A stretch of DNA of 64,000 nt from Symbiodinium natans (lineage: Eukaryota; Sar; Dinophyceae; Suessiales; Symbiodiniaceae), in the NCBI GenBank assembly GCA_905221605.1, contig CAJNDS010002319.1, positions 191,501 through 255,500 on the forward strand, given 5' to 3'. Each line of letters opens with the position of its first letter. The first letter of the stretch is position 1. Positions 1 through 9,958 of this stretch are shown here, one piece after another. A program made the position numbers and the translations under genes. The notes beneath the pieces are model-generated. The model saw only the letters and a program-made list of their open reading frames with translations. It did no database searches and was not told the origin of the DNA.

Positions 1-2054
1 AGAAACTCTTGTCAAGAAGGCTTGGGTTGAGGGTTTGGGCTGTAAGGTCTCGGGCTTGGTCTAGGGTTTAGGGTTTAGGGTTTAGGGTTTAGGGTTTAGG
101 GTTTAGGGTTTAGGGTTTAGGGTTTAGGGTTTAGGGTTTAGGGTTTAGGGTTTAGGGTTCGGGGTTTAGGGTTTAGGGTGTTTCGGTGTAGGGTTCCTGG
201 AGCCAGGCGATCTGCTGACTCCAGCCTGACCGAAACCCGAAGCCCAAAAACCCTAAACCCGAAAAACCCCAAACTCTCCCCCCTAAACCCTAAACCCTAA
301 ACCCTCAACCCTAAACCCTGAACCCTAAACCCTAAGCCCTAAGCCCTAAGCCCTAAGCCCTAAGCCCTAAGCCCTAAGCCCTAAGCCCTAAGCCCTAAGC
401 CCTAAGCCCTAAGCCCTAAGCCCTAAGCCCTAAGCCCTAAGCCCTAGCACAGAAAGGACCCAGGCGCATCGCGTCCAGGTTGGAGGCCTCAGAAGCCAGG
501 ATCTCAGTCAAGTTGCAACTTCGGGGTGCGGGGCTTGTGGGGCGGGTTTAGGGTTTAGAGTTTAGGGTTTGGGGTTTGGGGTTTGGGGTTAGGGTTTAGG
601 GTTTAGGGCTTGGGTTATGAAGCCCGGTGGCCTCTTTATCTGTTACCCTTATGCCTGAATAGAACCTCTAGATACCCTACTAAGAACCCCCTGCAAAACA
701 GAAACCATACTTAAAGAGACCACCAAGCAATGTAAGGTTTGGGGTTTGGGGTTTAGGGTTTAAAGGGCCGGCGGTTTACGGGTTTAGGTGTTAGGGTTGT
801 ATGTTTTAGGATGCAGAAGGATTGGGGGGGGGGGGGGGGGGGGGGGTGTATAGTGAGGAGGTATAGGGACGTATGATTTGGGAACCCGTTTATGGGGGCT
901 TGGAATTCAGGGCTTCTAGGTTTGGGCACGAAGAGAGGAAGAACTTGCGCGGACTCACGGTTTGGGTTTAAGGCTTAGTAGGGTTTCTTAGGCTTTTCGA
1001 GCCTACTAGGTTTTAGGGCATATTGTGGTTTATGGAGGATTTTGGTTCAAGCTTAGGGAACTACAGACTTGGTAGGGCTTGTCATGATAAATCATGGCTT
1101 ATAAGGTGATAGGGTTTGAGGCTAGGTTGTGCAGCTTTTGGGTTTGAAGGGTTAGGGCTGCAAGGGTCAAGCTACCATGCAACACCCTGAACCCCAAAGT
1201 GCCTTCAAGGTTACGATGTTCTTGGGCCCTAAACCCCAAACCCTAAACCCCAAACCCTAAACCCTAAACCCTAAACCCTAAACCCCAAACCCTAAACCCT
1301 AAACCCTAAACCCCAAACCCTAAACGCTAGCATGGGGCTCTAGCTTGGACCCTAAGATTGTCCCAAATGGGCTTGGGTACCCTTTTCGAGATCCTCTAGA
1401 GGAGCATACTGAGGGCGCGCATCCTTGGGGGTATATGGCCCTAGGCCCCAAACCTTAAACACTACACCCCAAACCCAAAACCCGAAACCCTAGACTCTGA
1501 AACCCCAAACCCAGAACCCTAAACCCTAAACCCTAAACCCTATACCCTAAACCCTAAACCCTAAACCCTAAACCCTAAGCCCACCAAAAGCGGCTCAACG
1601 AACTTATGAGAACTCGGAGTTCAATATCTGCTCCTTCTGTCGCAAAAGCTCAGAGTACCCCAACAAGGCTGTCAGGTATACCCTAAACCCTAAACCCTAA
1701 ACCCTAAACCCTAAACCCTAAACCCTAAACCCTTAACCCTTAACCCTAAACCCAATTCTCAGACTAAACCCTGCGATGAGTGCAGCTTCGGGACAGGTTG
1801 GGGCTGTGGCGGCAACGTCGCATCGCTTTTTGGCGACTCCATGGCCGCCATCGCTTGCTGTATAGATCTTACAGGGTTTCCAGCTTAGAGGGTTGTAGGC
1901 CGTAAAGGGTTCAAAGGGTTTTCGGGTTTTAGGGTCTTAGGGTTTTAAGGTCTCAGGGTTTCCAGGGCTCAGAGGGGTAATAGTAGGCCTTAAAGGGTTC
2001 TGGGTTTTGCATAGTTGAGAAATTTGGGTGTTGGGTCCTGGGCTTAGGCTGGGT

Positions 2055-2093
<39 letters not shown>

Positions 2094-2101
2094 GGGTGAG
2101 G

Positions 2102-2156
<55 letters not shown>

Positions 2157-3370
2157 GGTCTAGGGTTTAGGGTTTAGGGCTTAGGGATTAGGGTTGAGGG
2201 TCGAATACAGGGCCTACAGCAGTTGTGCTCTTGCATTCAACTTACTGCTTCGGTCAGCTGCACTCTGGAGGTGCAGCCAGGCTATACTCCCCCGTACCCT
2301 CGGTGCTTCGAACCCTAAACCCTAAACCCTGAACCCGACGTTTGGATGCTAGGGCTTGTGGGGGGGGGTGTCTTCGCTAATGCTCCAAGCTGAAGCCGCA
2401 AGGCTGCGGCAACCCATATATACCATATATATATATATATATATTACATAAAGATAGATAGATAGATAGACAGATAGATAGGATTCAAGGTTTAGGGTTT
2501 AGGGTTTAGAATTTAGGGCTTAGGGTTTAGGGCTTAGGGTTTAGGGTTTGAGGTTTAGGGCTTAGGGTTCAGGGTACATATGTATGAGGACGTAGGCTTC
2601 GAATAGGGATCCTATAGCATCACTTTAAGGAATTGAAAGCAAGAATGTCCATCGCGACTCTCCCCTTGGTACGGGGAAATCTCGTCAGGGGCTCAACCAA
2701 GGGTTTATAAGGTTTGATTGCCGCTCGCCCCTGACGTTTTAGCGGTCTGAAGACCCTAGACCCTAACCCCAAAACACTAAACCAGCGACTTCCCCCCTTT
2801 AAACCCTTAAACCCTTAAACCCTTAAACCCTTAAACCCTTAAACCCTTAAACCCTTAAACCCTAAACCCTAAACCCTAAACCCTAAACCCTATGTGTGTC
2901 CGTGGCTCCCCATGGTAAGGCCCTGTAGCTGACAGCCCCCGAAGTCATGGGGTTTAGGATACCTCAAAAACGGCATTGGATTTCGGATTCAAACCCTAAG
3001 CCCCAAGCCCTAAACCCTAACCCCGAAACCCTGCACCCTAAACCCTAAACCCCAAAGGGTTTCGGGCACTAGGAAGGTTCTTCAGGACCTGCCCTTGTGG
3101 GGTAGTTTGTTGCGTGTTTGTGCTAAAGTGTTTAGGGTGTATAGTCTCGGGGTCAGCCCCTCTGAACCCTGAACCCTGAACCTCCGTAAACAGCCCTAAG
3201 ACCTAAACCCTCAACCCTAAAGCCCAAAACCCCCCCCCCCCCCCACCCACCCCAAACTCTGCAACCCCAAACCCCCCCCCCCCCCCAAGCCTCAACCCTA
3301 CACCCTAAAAACCCCTAACCCCTCACCCCTGCCCTAAGCCCTTAACCCCACACCCTACCCCCTAAACCCT
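1..3370. repeat. Mosaic of interstitial telomere-type repeats, no gene seen
   Basis: TTTAGGG tracts lie at about 62-178, 544-612 and 2484-2572. CCCTAAA tracts lie at about 283-322, 1228-1325, 1508-1580, 1679-1752 and 2797-2892. Three locally homogeneous variants occur: CCCTAAG at 323-446, GGGTTGA at 2044-2158, and the 8-mer AAACCCTT at 2799-2862. Between them lie 100-400 bp unique blocks without convincing reading frames, a poly-G run near 824-845, a TA/GATA microsatellite at 2412-2481 and poly-C runs near 3231-3290. Orientation switches several times, so this is not a single terminal array. Confidence 0.9.
623..729. repeat. Palindromic MITE-like element, family GGTGGCCTCTTTA, copy 1
   Basis: The left end reads CGGTGGCCTCTTTATCTG and the right end AAGAGACCACCAAG, which are imperfect inverted repeats about 105 bp apart. 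The same sequence recurs at 47578-47693 nested inside another element, which defines its limits. No coding capacity. Confidence 0.75.
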
Positions 3371-4204
3371 AAACACTAATGCCAACTTCTTGGGGCCCCG
3401 ACCACCTGTGAGAAGAGGGCGGCGAAGGCCGTAATGAACTGGATGGGAAAGATCCACATCTTGGCGGTATCAGTCTTAGGGGTTTACATGGGCTTATTCG
3501 GTTTGTAGTTTTTTAGGGTAAAGGGGTTTTCGGGTTTAGGGCGTTTTGGGTTTTCAGGGTGTTTAGGGTTTTTGGGTTTATAGGGGTTGTAGGGTGTATA
3601 GGGTTGGTAGGGTTCATAGGGTTTATAGGGTTCATAGGGGGCTTATAGGGCAGATAGGGTTTAGGGAACTCTAAACACGATATTATCCACTCTAATGCAG
3701 ACCCCCCCCTCCGAACATCATGAGCATAATACTCGTAATCACAGCAAAACCAGCACAATAACCATGCGACTGCAACACGCATAAACAGCAACGATAGAAC
3801 TTAGAAATGGTTAGTGTGGAGATCTAGTCCAATTCTTTCAGTTCCGAACCAGGACGGCTGTGGTGATGTAGCAAAAGGGCCAGCACTGAGCAAGATGTGG
3901 CCAAGGAGGTAAGCAGTCCCTGTCGGGTTTACAGTTAGAGTTTAGCCCAGGACGAACTGAACAAGTATCACGTTTGGTTTGTATTTTGGGCGTATCAGGG
4001 AACTTTTAGAATCAAAAGGCAATTCACAGATAAGGAAGCTCATCGCACACAAGGGAACAACAAAGGAGGCCTACTGGACGTGCTCTGTGGCGTTGTGCTC
4101 CTACCTTACCAAATAATCCTTGAACTAAGCTTAAAGATGTGTGGCCTTCTTGCGGAAACACGGCTACCGTGCTTGGGCCGTTGTCCATGCTTTTGGGGTT
4201 TAGG
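3371..4204. other. Mostly unique sequence with degenerate GGGTTTATAGGG stretch
   Basis: About 3480-3665 is a decayed telomere-like stretch with units such as GGGTTTATAGGG and GGGTTCATAGGG. The rest is unique sequence. The short open frame over 3513-3791 on the minus strand is a translation of the repeat (PINPMNPTNP-like) and is not a gene. Confidence 0.6.
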
Positions 4205-4308
4205 CCATTCTCCCCTTAGAACCTGAAAAAAACAAACTAATACTTTTGATATTCCCCTGGGTTTCATTTAAGCAAAACTAAAGAAAACCCTAAGGGGCCT
4301 GGAGTGGT
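4205..4308. repeat. Palindromic MITE-like element, family ATACTCCCCTTAGAACC, copy 1
   Basis: Begins CCATTCTCCCCTTAGAACC and ends CCCTAAGGGGCCTGGAGTGG. The interior has the shared segment around CCTGGGTTTCATTTAAGCAAA. Related copies lie at 7692-7790 and 56175-56271, with a left-half relic at 55298-55360. This copy is the most diverged. Confidence 0.65.
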
Positions 4309-4769
4309 GGTGTCGAGCAGGGATAAGGGTGCGCCATGTTGGACATCTCAGCTTCCGACGTCCAAGAGTACCCAGATCAAGGACGCTGCCTCGCCTGCCA
4401 CAAGGCGCAGTGCAAGGCAGGTGATAAAGGGGCCTTAGTAATTAGATTTGTTTTCGGGGGGGGGGGGGGGGGGGGGGGCTGAAGAATTAGAATGTTTCTC
4501 CTTTTTTTGTGGGGGGTTATAGTGGCGACCTACCAGTTAGAATATTGGAAAACGGGCAGGGACCAGTTAGAATATTTGTGGTGCGGAGGGTAAACGGCCA
4601 GATTTTACCCTCGGGCCAAAACTAGCAGTTAGAATATTTGTTTTCCAGAACCAGCAGTTAGAATAATATTATTCCAGAACTAGCAGTTAGAATATTTCTT
4701 GGCCAAAACTAGCAGTTAAAATATTTCTTGGCCAAAACCAAACGGGGTTCCTGGTTTTTATGGCTTGGA

Positions 4770-5335
4770 AAACAGAATGAGCAGATAGAATATTTCTGGG
4801 GGCAGGGGGGTTGGGGCCTTCTCCAGGGCTCTTTCAGGCCTTCCTGGCCTTCACGGCTCCTTGCAGAACCAGCAGATAGAATATTTCTGGGGGCAGGGGT
4901 TGGGGCCTTCGTCAGGGCTCTTTCAGGCCTTCCTGACCTTCACGGCTCCTTGCAGAACCAGCAGATAGAATATTTCTGGGGGCAGGGGGGTTGGGGCCTT
5001 CTCCAGGGCTCTTTCAGGCCTTCCTGGCCTTCACGGCTCCTTGCAGAACCAGCAGATAGAATATTTCTTAGGGGGGTTTGGGGCCTTCTCCAGGGCTCTT
5101 TCAGGCCTTCACGGCTCCTTGCAGAACCAGCAGATAGGTTTTTTCTGGGGACAGGGGGGTTGGGGCCTTCTCCAGGGCTCTTTCAGGCCTTCCTGGCCTT
5201 CACGGCTCCTTGCAGAACCAGCAGATAGAATATTTCTAGGGGCAGGGGGGTTGGGGCCTTCTTCTGGCCTTCACGGCTCCTTGCAGAACCAGCAGATAGA
5301 ATATTTCTGGAGGCAGTGGGGTTGGGGCCTTCTTC
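4770..5335 (+). repeat. Minisatellite of about 100 bp units
   Basis: About six tandem units begin with AACCAGCAGATAGAATATTT and run through GGGGTTGGGGCCTTCTCC and TTCACGGCTCCTTGCAG. Some units have internal deletions. The long open frames here (4728-5228 and 5041-5382) are translations of the repeat. The unit contains the AGCAGATAGAATATTT variant of the element's end iteron, so it probably arose from it. Confidence 0.85.
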
Positions 5336-5640
5336 ACGGAAGTGTATGCACACCACGGTCCAGCATATACTGGACCCGCTAGATAAGTGTTATGTATATG
5401 TCTATATGCTTAAGCCACGGTCCGGAGCCTTCACCGAACCCGGAAGTGCATGCACACCACGGGCCAGCATGCACCGGACCCGGTATATTCGTGTTCTGTA
5501 TATGAATATATCTAATTATGTATAAACCACGGTCCGGAGCTTTCATCGAACCCGGAAGTGTAGGCACACCACGGTCCAGCATATACCGGACCCGGTATAT
5601 ATAAGTGCATATACCCCCAGGGTTTCGATGATATAAAGAG
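5330..5640. repeat. Three tandem units of about 110 bp with CCACGGTCC motifs
   Basis: Units share GGAAGTGTATGCACACCACG, CCAGCATATACCGGACCCG and AACCACGGTCCGGAGC. Each is partly palindromic (GGTCCAGCATATACTGGACC) and carries an AT-rich TATGTATATG stretch. It forms the centre of the 4518-5867 element. Confidence 0.8.
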
Positions 5641-6021
5641 AAAAAGGACTGCAATTTCTGAAAAAAATATTCTAACTGCTAGTTTTGGCCCAGAAATATT
5701 CGAACTGCTAGTTCTGGAAAATATTCTAACTGCTAGTTCTGGAAAAACAATATTCTAACTGCTAGTTTTGCGCGATGGTAGATTTTTTTGAAAAAAATTT
5801 AAAAATGTACTGGGCGGAGGGTAAACGCCAAAAAAAAATATATTCTAACTGCTGGGTCGCCACTATAGAATATAGTCATATAGGGACCCTAAGGGAACAA
5901 TGTTAGCAGCTAGTCAGACCTGCTATGGTACATCAAGGGAAGGCCTTGTGGTCACGTGGGTGTTGAGGGGGCCTGTTGCTTAAGACATGAAGTATGAGGG
6001 TTTAGGGTTTAGGGTTTAGGG

Positions 6022-6107
6022 TAGCCCAGTAACCATCTTTTTTGTTCGGGCGCCTTTTTGGGGGTTGGTTACTTTATAAGGGAACCTTGAACCCCAAGGG
6101 GCTACCA
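6022..6107. repeat. Palindromic element, family TAGCCCAGTAACCAT, copy 1
   Basis: Starts TAGCCCAGTAACCATC directly after a TTTAGGG tract. It contains TTGGTTACTTTATAAGGGAA and ends GGGGCTACC, the inverse of its start. Relatives lie at 37230-37355 and 50380-50473, with more distant ones at 40897-40980 and 60796-60905. Confidence 0.7.
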
Positions 6108-6167
6108 AGGTAATTACATGGCAGTGCTACGGTTGCCTCCTAAGCGCACGTGGCACCAAAATCCTAA

Positions 6168-6295
6168 TTGGAGGCTCAGAGTACTTAGGAACCCATTACG
6201 AGTGTAGTTATAACCCTATTAGGGTACTTAAGGGGCTTTTTTTGTGGGTGATAACTACACTTCTAATGGAAAAAACGAAGTACCCTGAATCCAAG
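6168..6295. repeat. Palindromic element, family GGAGGTTCATGGTACTTA, copy 1
   Basis: Left end TTGGAGGCTCAGAGTACTTA, right end GAAGTACCCTGAATCCAAG. The centre carries ACTTAAGGGGCT followed by GTGGGTGATAAC. Seven copies of the family occur in the window. All share these ends, an inner CTGTACTTATAACC block and the central CACTTAAGGGGCTTAT. Confidence 0.75.
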
Positions 6296-7464
6296 TGTCG
6301 GATGTCCATCATGTCGTGAACAATAGGACTTTACAGTGAACTCCAGAAAAGTAGGAACATGGTTTAAGGATGATTAGGGCTGGGACTTCCTAAACCCCAA
6401 ACCCAAACCCCAAACCCTAGACCCTAAACCCCAAACCCTAAACCCTAGCCCTAAACCCTAAACCCTAAACCCTAAACCCTCAACCCTCAACCATAAACCC
6501 TAAACCCTAAACCCATCCGAGCAGCCTGAATCAAAGGAGATGATGTTGTAGATTGCGCTCTCGCCATGCGTCGTCGCCTGCGCAAAGACATCTTGAGGCC
6601 TCTGAACCCGCACCCCGGGCCCATTAGTAGGGTTTAGGGTTTAGGGTGTTTAGGGCGTTTAGGGTTTTTAGGGTTTTTGGGGTTCTCGGTTTTTTAGGGT
6701 TTCTAGGGTTTGTAGGGTTTCTAGGGCTTCTAGATGTTTATAGGGTTCAGGGCAAGCTTTGTGTTGGAATTCCTGAATCAACCCTCCCCCGAACCCGCGC
6801 CGAAAACCCCCCGAACCCCGCACCCTGAACCCTCTAACCTGCAGCCCGACTTCTCTTCATCTCAAAACCCAAGTCACTAAACAAAAAACCCTAAACCCTA
6901 AACCCTAAACCCTAAACCCCAAACCCCAAACCCCAAACCCTCCCGACTTCGGCCCTTCAAGATACCCTTGAAACTTTGGGGGCTCGCCAACGCTGAGCCC
7001 TCAAACCCCAAAGCCCTAAAAAACACAAGGGCCCGAAGAAAGGGTTGGGACTTAGGGTTTAGGGTTTAGGGTTTAGGGTTTTAGGGTTTAGGGTTTAGGG
7101 TTTAGGGTTTAGGGTTTAGGGTTTAGGGTTTAGGGTTTGGGGGACGCCAAGCCTGCCCACTCTCCTCGCCAGGCACCTGCGTGAGGCCCTGGACCTTACC
7201 GGGCGGAGATGTGGTTAGAGGCCTGTGGGGGGGGGGGGGGGGGGTTTAGGGTTTAGGGTTTAGGGTTGAGGGTTTAGGGTTTAGGGTTTAGGGTTTAGGG
7301 GATAGCTTTTAGGGTTTAGGGTTTAGGGGGTATAGGTTTTGAGATACCAGAATGCGATTCAGGTTCAAGCGGGCCCAAGCGGGGGCCATAACATGTGGAG
7401 GAGGGGGGGAACATAGAAGCCTTGGGTACAGACGTGGCACGTCCTGTGCCCAAACGCCTAATAC

Positions 7465-7563
7465 AGGGGTCGGAATAACTACTAATCGTTTTTCCTTATG
7501 GCCCCTTTTTGAATGTACGATAATAACCCCTAAAACCCTCTTCTACTCATTAAGGCCCCTAGA
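7465..7563. repeat. Palindromic element, family GGGGTCGGAATAA, copy 1
   Basis: Starts AGGGGTCGGAATAACTAC and ends CTCATTAAGGCCCCTAG. The copy at 54918-55014 is in the opposite orientation. Others are at 34356-34458, 9069-9133 (partial) and 62652-62826 (expanded). Confidence 0.7.
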
Positions 7564-7691
7564 TTAAACACACCCAGCTTGGGCCCCAAGCACCCCGGTA
7601 GAGGATGGTGCCGCAAATGGACGCCTGGATCCGCAGTTGAACGCGCGCCTCGGAGGTCTTCGGGGTTTAAGGGCTGTAGGGAGCTTGGTAC

Positions 7692-7790
7692 TATACTCCC
7701 CTTAGAACCTTAATAAAAATAGTATCTTTAATATCCTCTTGGGTTTTATATGAACAAAAATACAAAAAACCCAAGGGGGATATGGAGTAT
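7692..7790. repeat. Palindromic element, family ATACTCCCCTTAGAACC, copy 2
   Basis: Starts ATACTCCCCTTAGAACCTTA, contains CCTCTTGGGTTTTATATGAA, and ends CCCAAGGGGGATATGGAGTAT. Ends are inverted repeats with mismatches. It is flanked on the right directly by telomere-like AGGGTTTCGGG. Confidence 0.8.
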
Positions 7791-7966
7791 AGGGTTTCGG
7801 GCTTAGGGGCTTAGGGTGTTTAGGGTTTCGGGTGTAGGGGTTTAGGGTGCTTGGGGTCTTTAGATGTGCTTGCGGCGTGAAGGATTTGAGGGTTTGGGTT
7901 GCTTAGAGTGCCTAGGGTGTTTGGGGTCTAAAGGGGTTTCGGGCTTTAAGCTGCGTTGAGTTGGAG

Positions 7967-8172
7967 TTGGGACGTTCCTCCTTATGCTAACAATCTTTAA
8001 TGGGGATCATCGTACCCCGTAATATCTACGAATTGCTTAAGAACCCCCCCGCCCAAAAAAAATAATAAACACACAATAGAAAGCTTTTTCTTAACGGGTT
8101 TAGCGATTCTTAAGCAACTAGTGGGATGATCATGCCTATTAAGGACTGTCAGTAGAAGGGGGAACGTCCCAA
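7967..8172. mobile_element. Palindromic element (family TGGGATGTTCCCCCTTATACTAACAG) with a second element nested inside
   Basis: The outer left end TTGGGACGTTCCTCCTTATG and outer right end GAAGGGGGAACGTCCCAA are inverted repeats. The inner part 8030-8119 starts ATTGCTTAAGAACCCCCC and ends GATTCTTAAGCAACTAG, matching the family also seen at 15473-15596 and 35743-35852. A CCCTAAA tract begins immediately at the right end. Confidence 0.75.
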
Positions 8173-8552
8173 ACCCTAAACCCTAAACCCTAAACCCTAA
8201 ACCCTAAACCCTAAACCCTAAACCCTAAACCCTAAACCCTAAACCCTAAACCCTAAACCCTAAACCCTAAACCCTAAACCCAAGTGTAGAGCGTCTGGGC
8301 CTGCCAGGCCTGAGCCTCAATGGCAACGAACCCTCCTAAGCGCTGCATCCGTATGGCGCCACTCGAACTACCGTACCCCCCCCCCCCCCCCCCCCCGTAA
8401 AAAGGAAACCCTAAACCCTAAACCCTAAACCCTAAACCCTAAACCCCAAACCCTAAACCCTAGACCCTAAAATGCAGTAAGGGTTTCGGGTTTAAGGGCT
8501 TTCAGACTTTAGCTGAATTAGCTTGGGGTTGGGTGCAGAAGTTGGTGAGCTC

Positions 8553-8639
8553 TCAAAAACAACGCTCCTGTTTGGGGTACCCTAAATCAGAGGGTACCCC
8601 AAAAGGGACCATTGTCGTAGAGAAGTGACCATTTAGGGC
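8553..8639. repeat. Degenerate palindromic element related to 21749-21849
   Basis: Contains GTTTGGGGTACCCTAAATCA and GGTACCCCAAAAGGGACCAT around a short palindrome, resembling the centre and right arm of the 21749-21849 element. Ends are decayed. A further possible relative lies near 37885-37960. Confidence 0.5.
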
Positions 8640-9068
8640 CTAAGCCATAACCCTAAACCCTAAGCCCTAAGCCCTAAACCCTAAACCTAAATCCCCAAAA
8701 ATTACGATTACAGCATCTGCAACGGCCCACGGGCCTGAAAGACCTCAACCAGCTTGTTGTAGAACCTCCGGCTGGCTGCTTGTGGTGGGTTTAGGGTTTA
8801 GGGTTTAGGGTTTAGGGTTTAGGGTTTAGGGTTTAGGGGTACCTTAGAGAGTTTAGGGAATGGGGTTGCATCGTTTCACAGGCCGCAGCTTCCAGGAAAG
8901 TCTCTAACCCTGGATTTCGGGGTGGATGTGATATAGGGGCCTTCACAAAGTAGAATAGGGGCTAGGGTTTAGGGTTTAGGGTTTAGGGTTTAGGGTTTAG
9001 GGTTTAGGGTTTAGGGTTTAGGGCTTAGCGTTTAGGGTGTAGGGTTTATGGTTTAGGGTTTATGGTTG

Positions 9069-9133
9069 TGGGGGGTTATTACAATATACTTAGAGACCGT
9101 GCGGGACATGCCATTCGTAAGTATTCCGACCCG
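9069..9133. repeat. Partial palindromic element, family GGGGTCGGAATAA
   Basis: Starts GGGGGGTTATTACAATATAC and ends AAGTATTCCGACCC, matching the two ends of the 62652-62826 and 54918-55014 copies with a shortened middle. A telomeric tract directly precedes it. Confidence 0.55.
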
Positions 9134-9958
9134 TGTAGTAGGGAAGGCGGGTGCACATGGCGACCAAAGTTCTAGACCTCGCCGTTCGTAGATCGAAATC
9201 GCGAGCCCTGTTTGGTGGGTCTCTAACCCTAAACCTCAGACCCTAGTTAGCTCCTTAACCCTGAGACCCTCAATTTACATAGAACTGGTTTCGAGCACCA
9301 CATAAAGACGATGAATCCTCGATCAAACCCCATCCCTACACCCCCAACGCAAAGCCAATTTCGACCCCTCCCCCCCCCCCCCAAAACCCCCCACCGTAAG
9401 ATGGACACAAACATATCACTTTCAAAGGAAGCACCCACAGAATACGCAACGCGCCCGCAGAAAGACAGCGGAGGGCACGGTGGGGTGCGCACGCGGAGTG
9501 CGTGGAGGGCTCGGAGGCCCGCGTGCAGCGTGCAGAGGGCGCAGCGTCCAAGGCCCCCCCCCCTTAGGGTTTTTAGGGTTTAGGGTTTAGGGTTTAGGGT
9601 TTAGGGCTTAGGGTTTAGGGTTTAGGGTTTAGGGTTTAGGGTTTAGGGTTTAGGCACCCCCCACCCTTTAGCAAAAAAAGAGAGAGAACTGCCCCCTTCA
9701 GGAAACCTGAGACATCCTGAGACCCTGAGAGTTTGTGAAGATGGTTTAGGGTTTAGGGTTTAGGGTTTAGGGTTTAGGGTTTAGGGTTTAGGGTTTAGGG
9801 TTTAGGGTTTAGGTCTTACAGAATCGATTTCGTCGTTGCAATGAGCAAATCGGACTCGTTTTGTGCAGCTTGCTTAAAGGAATCCATCTTGGAATTGAAC
9901 GTTTCATCTTTATAATACAAGCCCGTTCTGCTGCGGGCTGGTTCATCGTTCAAGCGGT

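Larger units (their letters stand above)
4518..5867. mobile_element. 1.35 kb element with inverted ends and AGCAGTTAGAATATT iterons
   Basis: The 13-base terminal sequence TATAGTGGCGACC (4518-4530) recurs inverted at 5855-5867. Inside each end, several copies of AGCAGTTAGAATATT (left, 4533-4715) or AATATTCTAACTGCT (right, 5665-5855) are arranged as inverted iterons. Each side also carries GCGGAGGGTAAACG in the same orientation. The interior holds two minisatellites annotated separately. No transposase-like frame is present, so this is a non-autonomous element or an inverted-repeat satellite. Family unknown to me. Confidence 0.7.
5868..7464. repeat. Telomere-type mosaic, no gene seen
   Basis: Telomeric tracts at about 5998-6023, 6389-6512, 6629-6735 (degenerate), 6889-6940, 7049-7139 and 7243-7330, in both orientations, with a poly-G run near 7207-7224. 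Two palindromic elements are listed separately. The 60-residue frame at 6646-6828 and the 71-residue frame at 7352-7567 are repeat-derived or random. Confidence 0.85.
7564..9958. repeat. Telomere-type mosaic up to the FNIP-type gene
   Basis: Tracts at 8168-8281 (CCCTAAA, about 16 units), 8407-8471, 8786-8835 (TTTAGGG), 8963-9066, 9566-9652 and 9744-9813. Poly-C runs lie near 8378-8396 and 9369-9382. A GC-rich block at 9450-9560 carries GCGGAGTGCGTGGAGGGCTC-like sequence. From 9813 to 9958 is unique sequence forming the 3' flank of the next gene. Elements inside are listed separately. No gene supported. Confidence 0.85.

Noticed and set aside
1-450. True chromosome end at the left border
   Set aside because: TTTAGGG (62-178) and CCCTAAG (323-446) face opposite ways within 450 bases, and similar tracts continue through the window, so there is no sign of a terminus here.
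4518-5867. Transposase encoded by the inverted-end element
   Set aside because: The only long frames inside are minisatellite translations.
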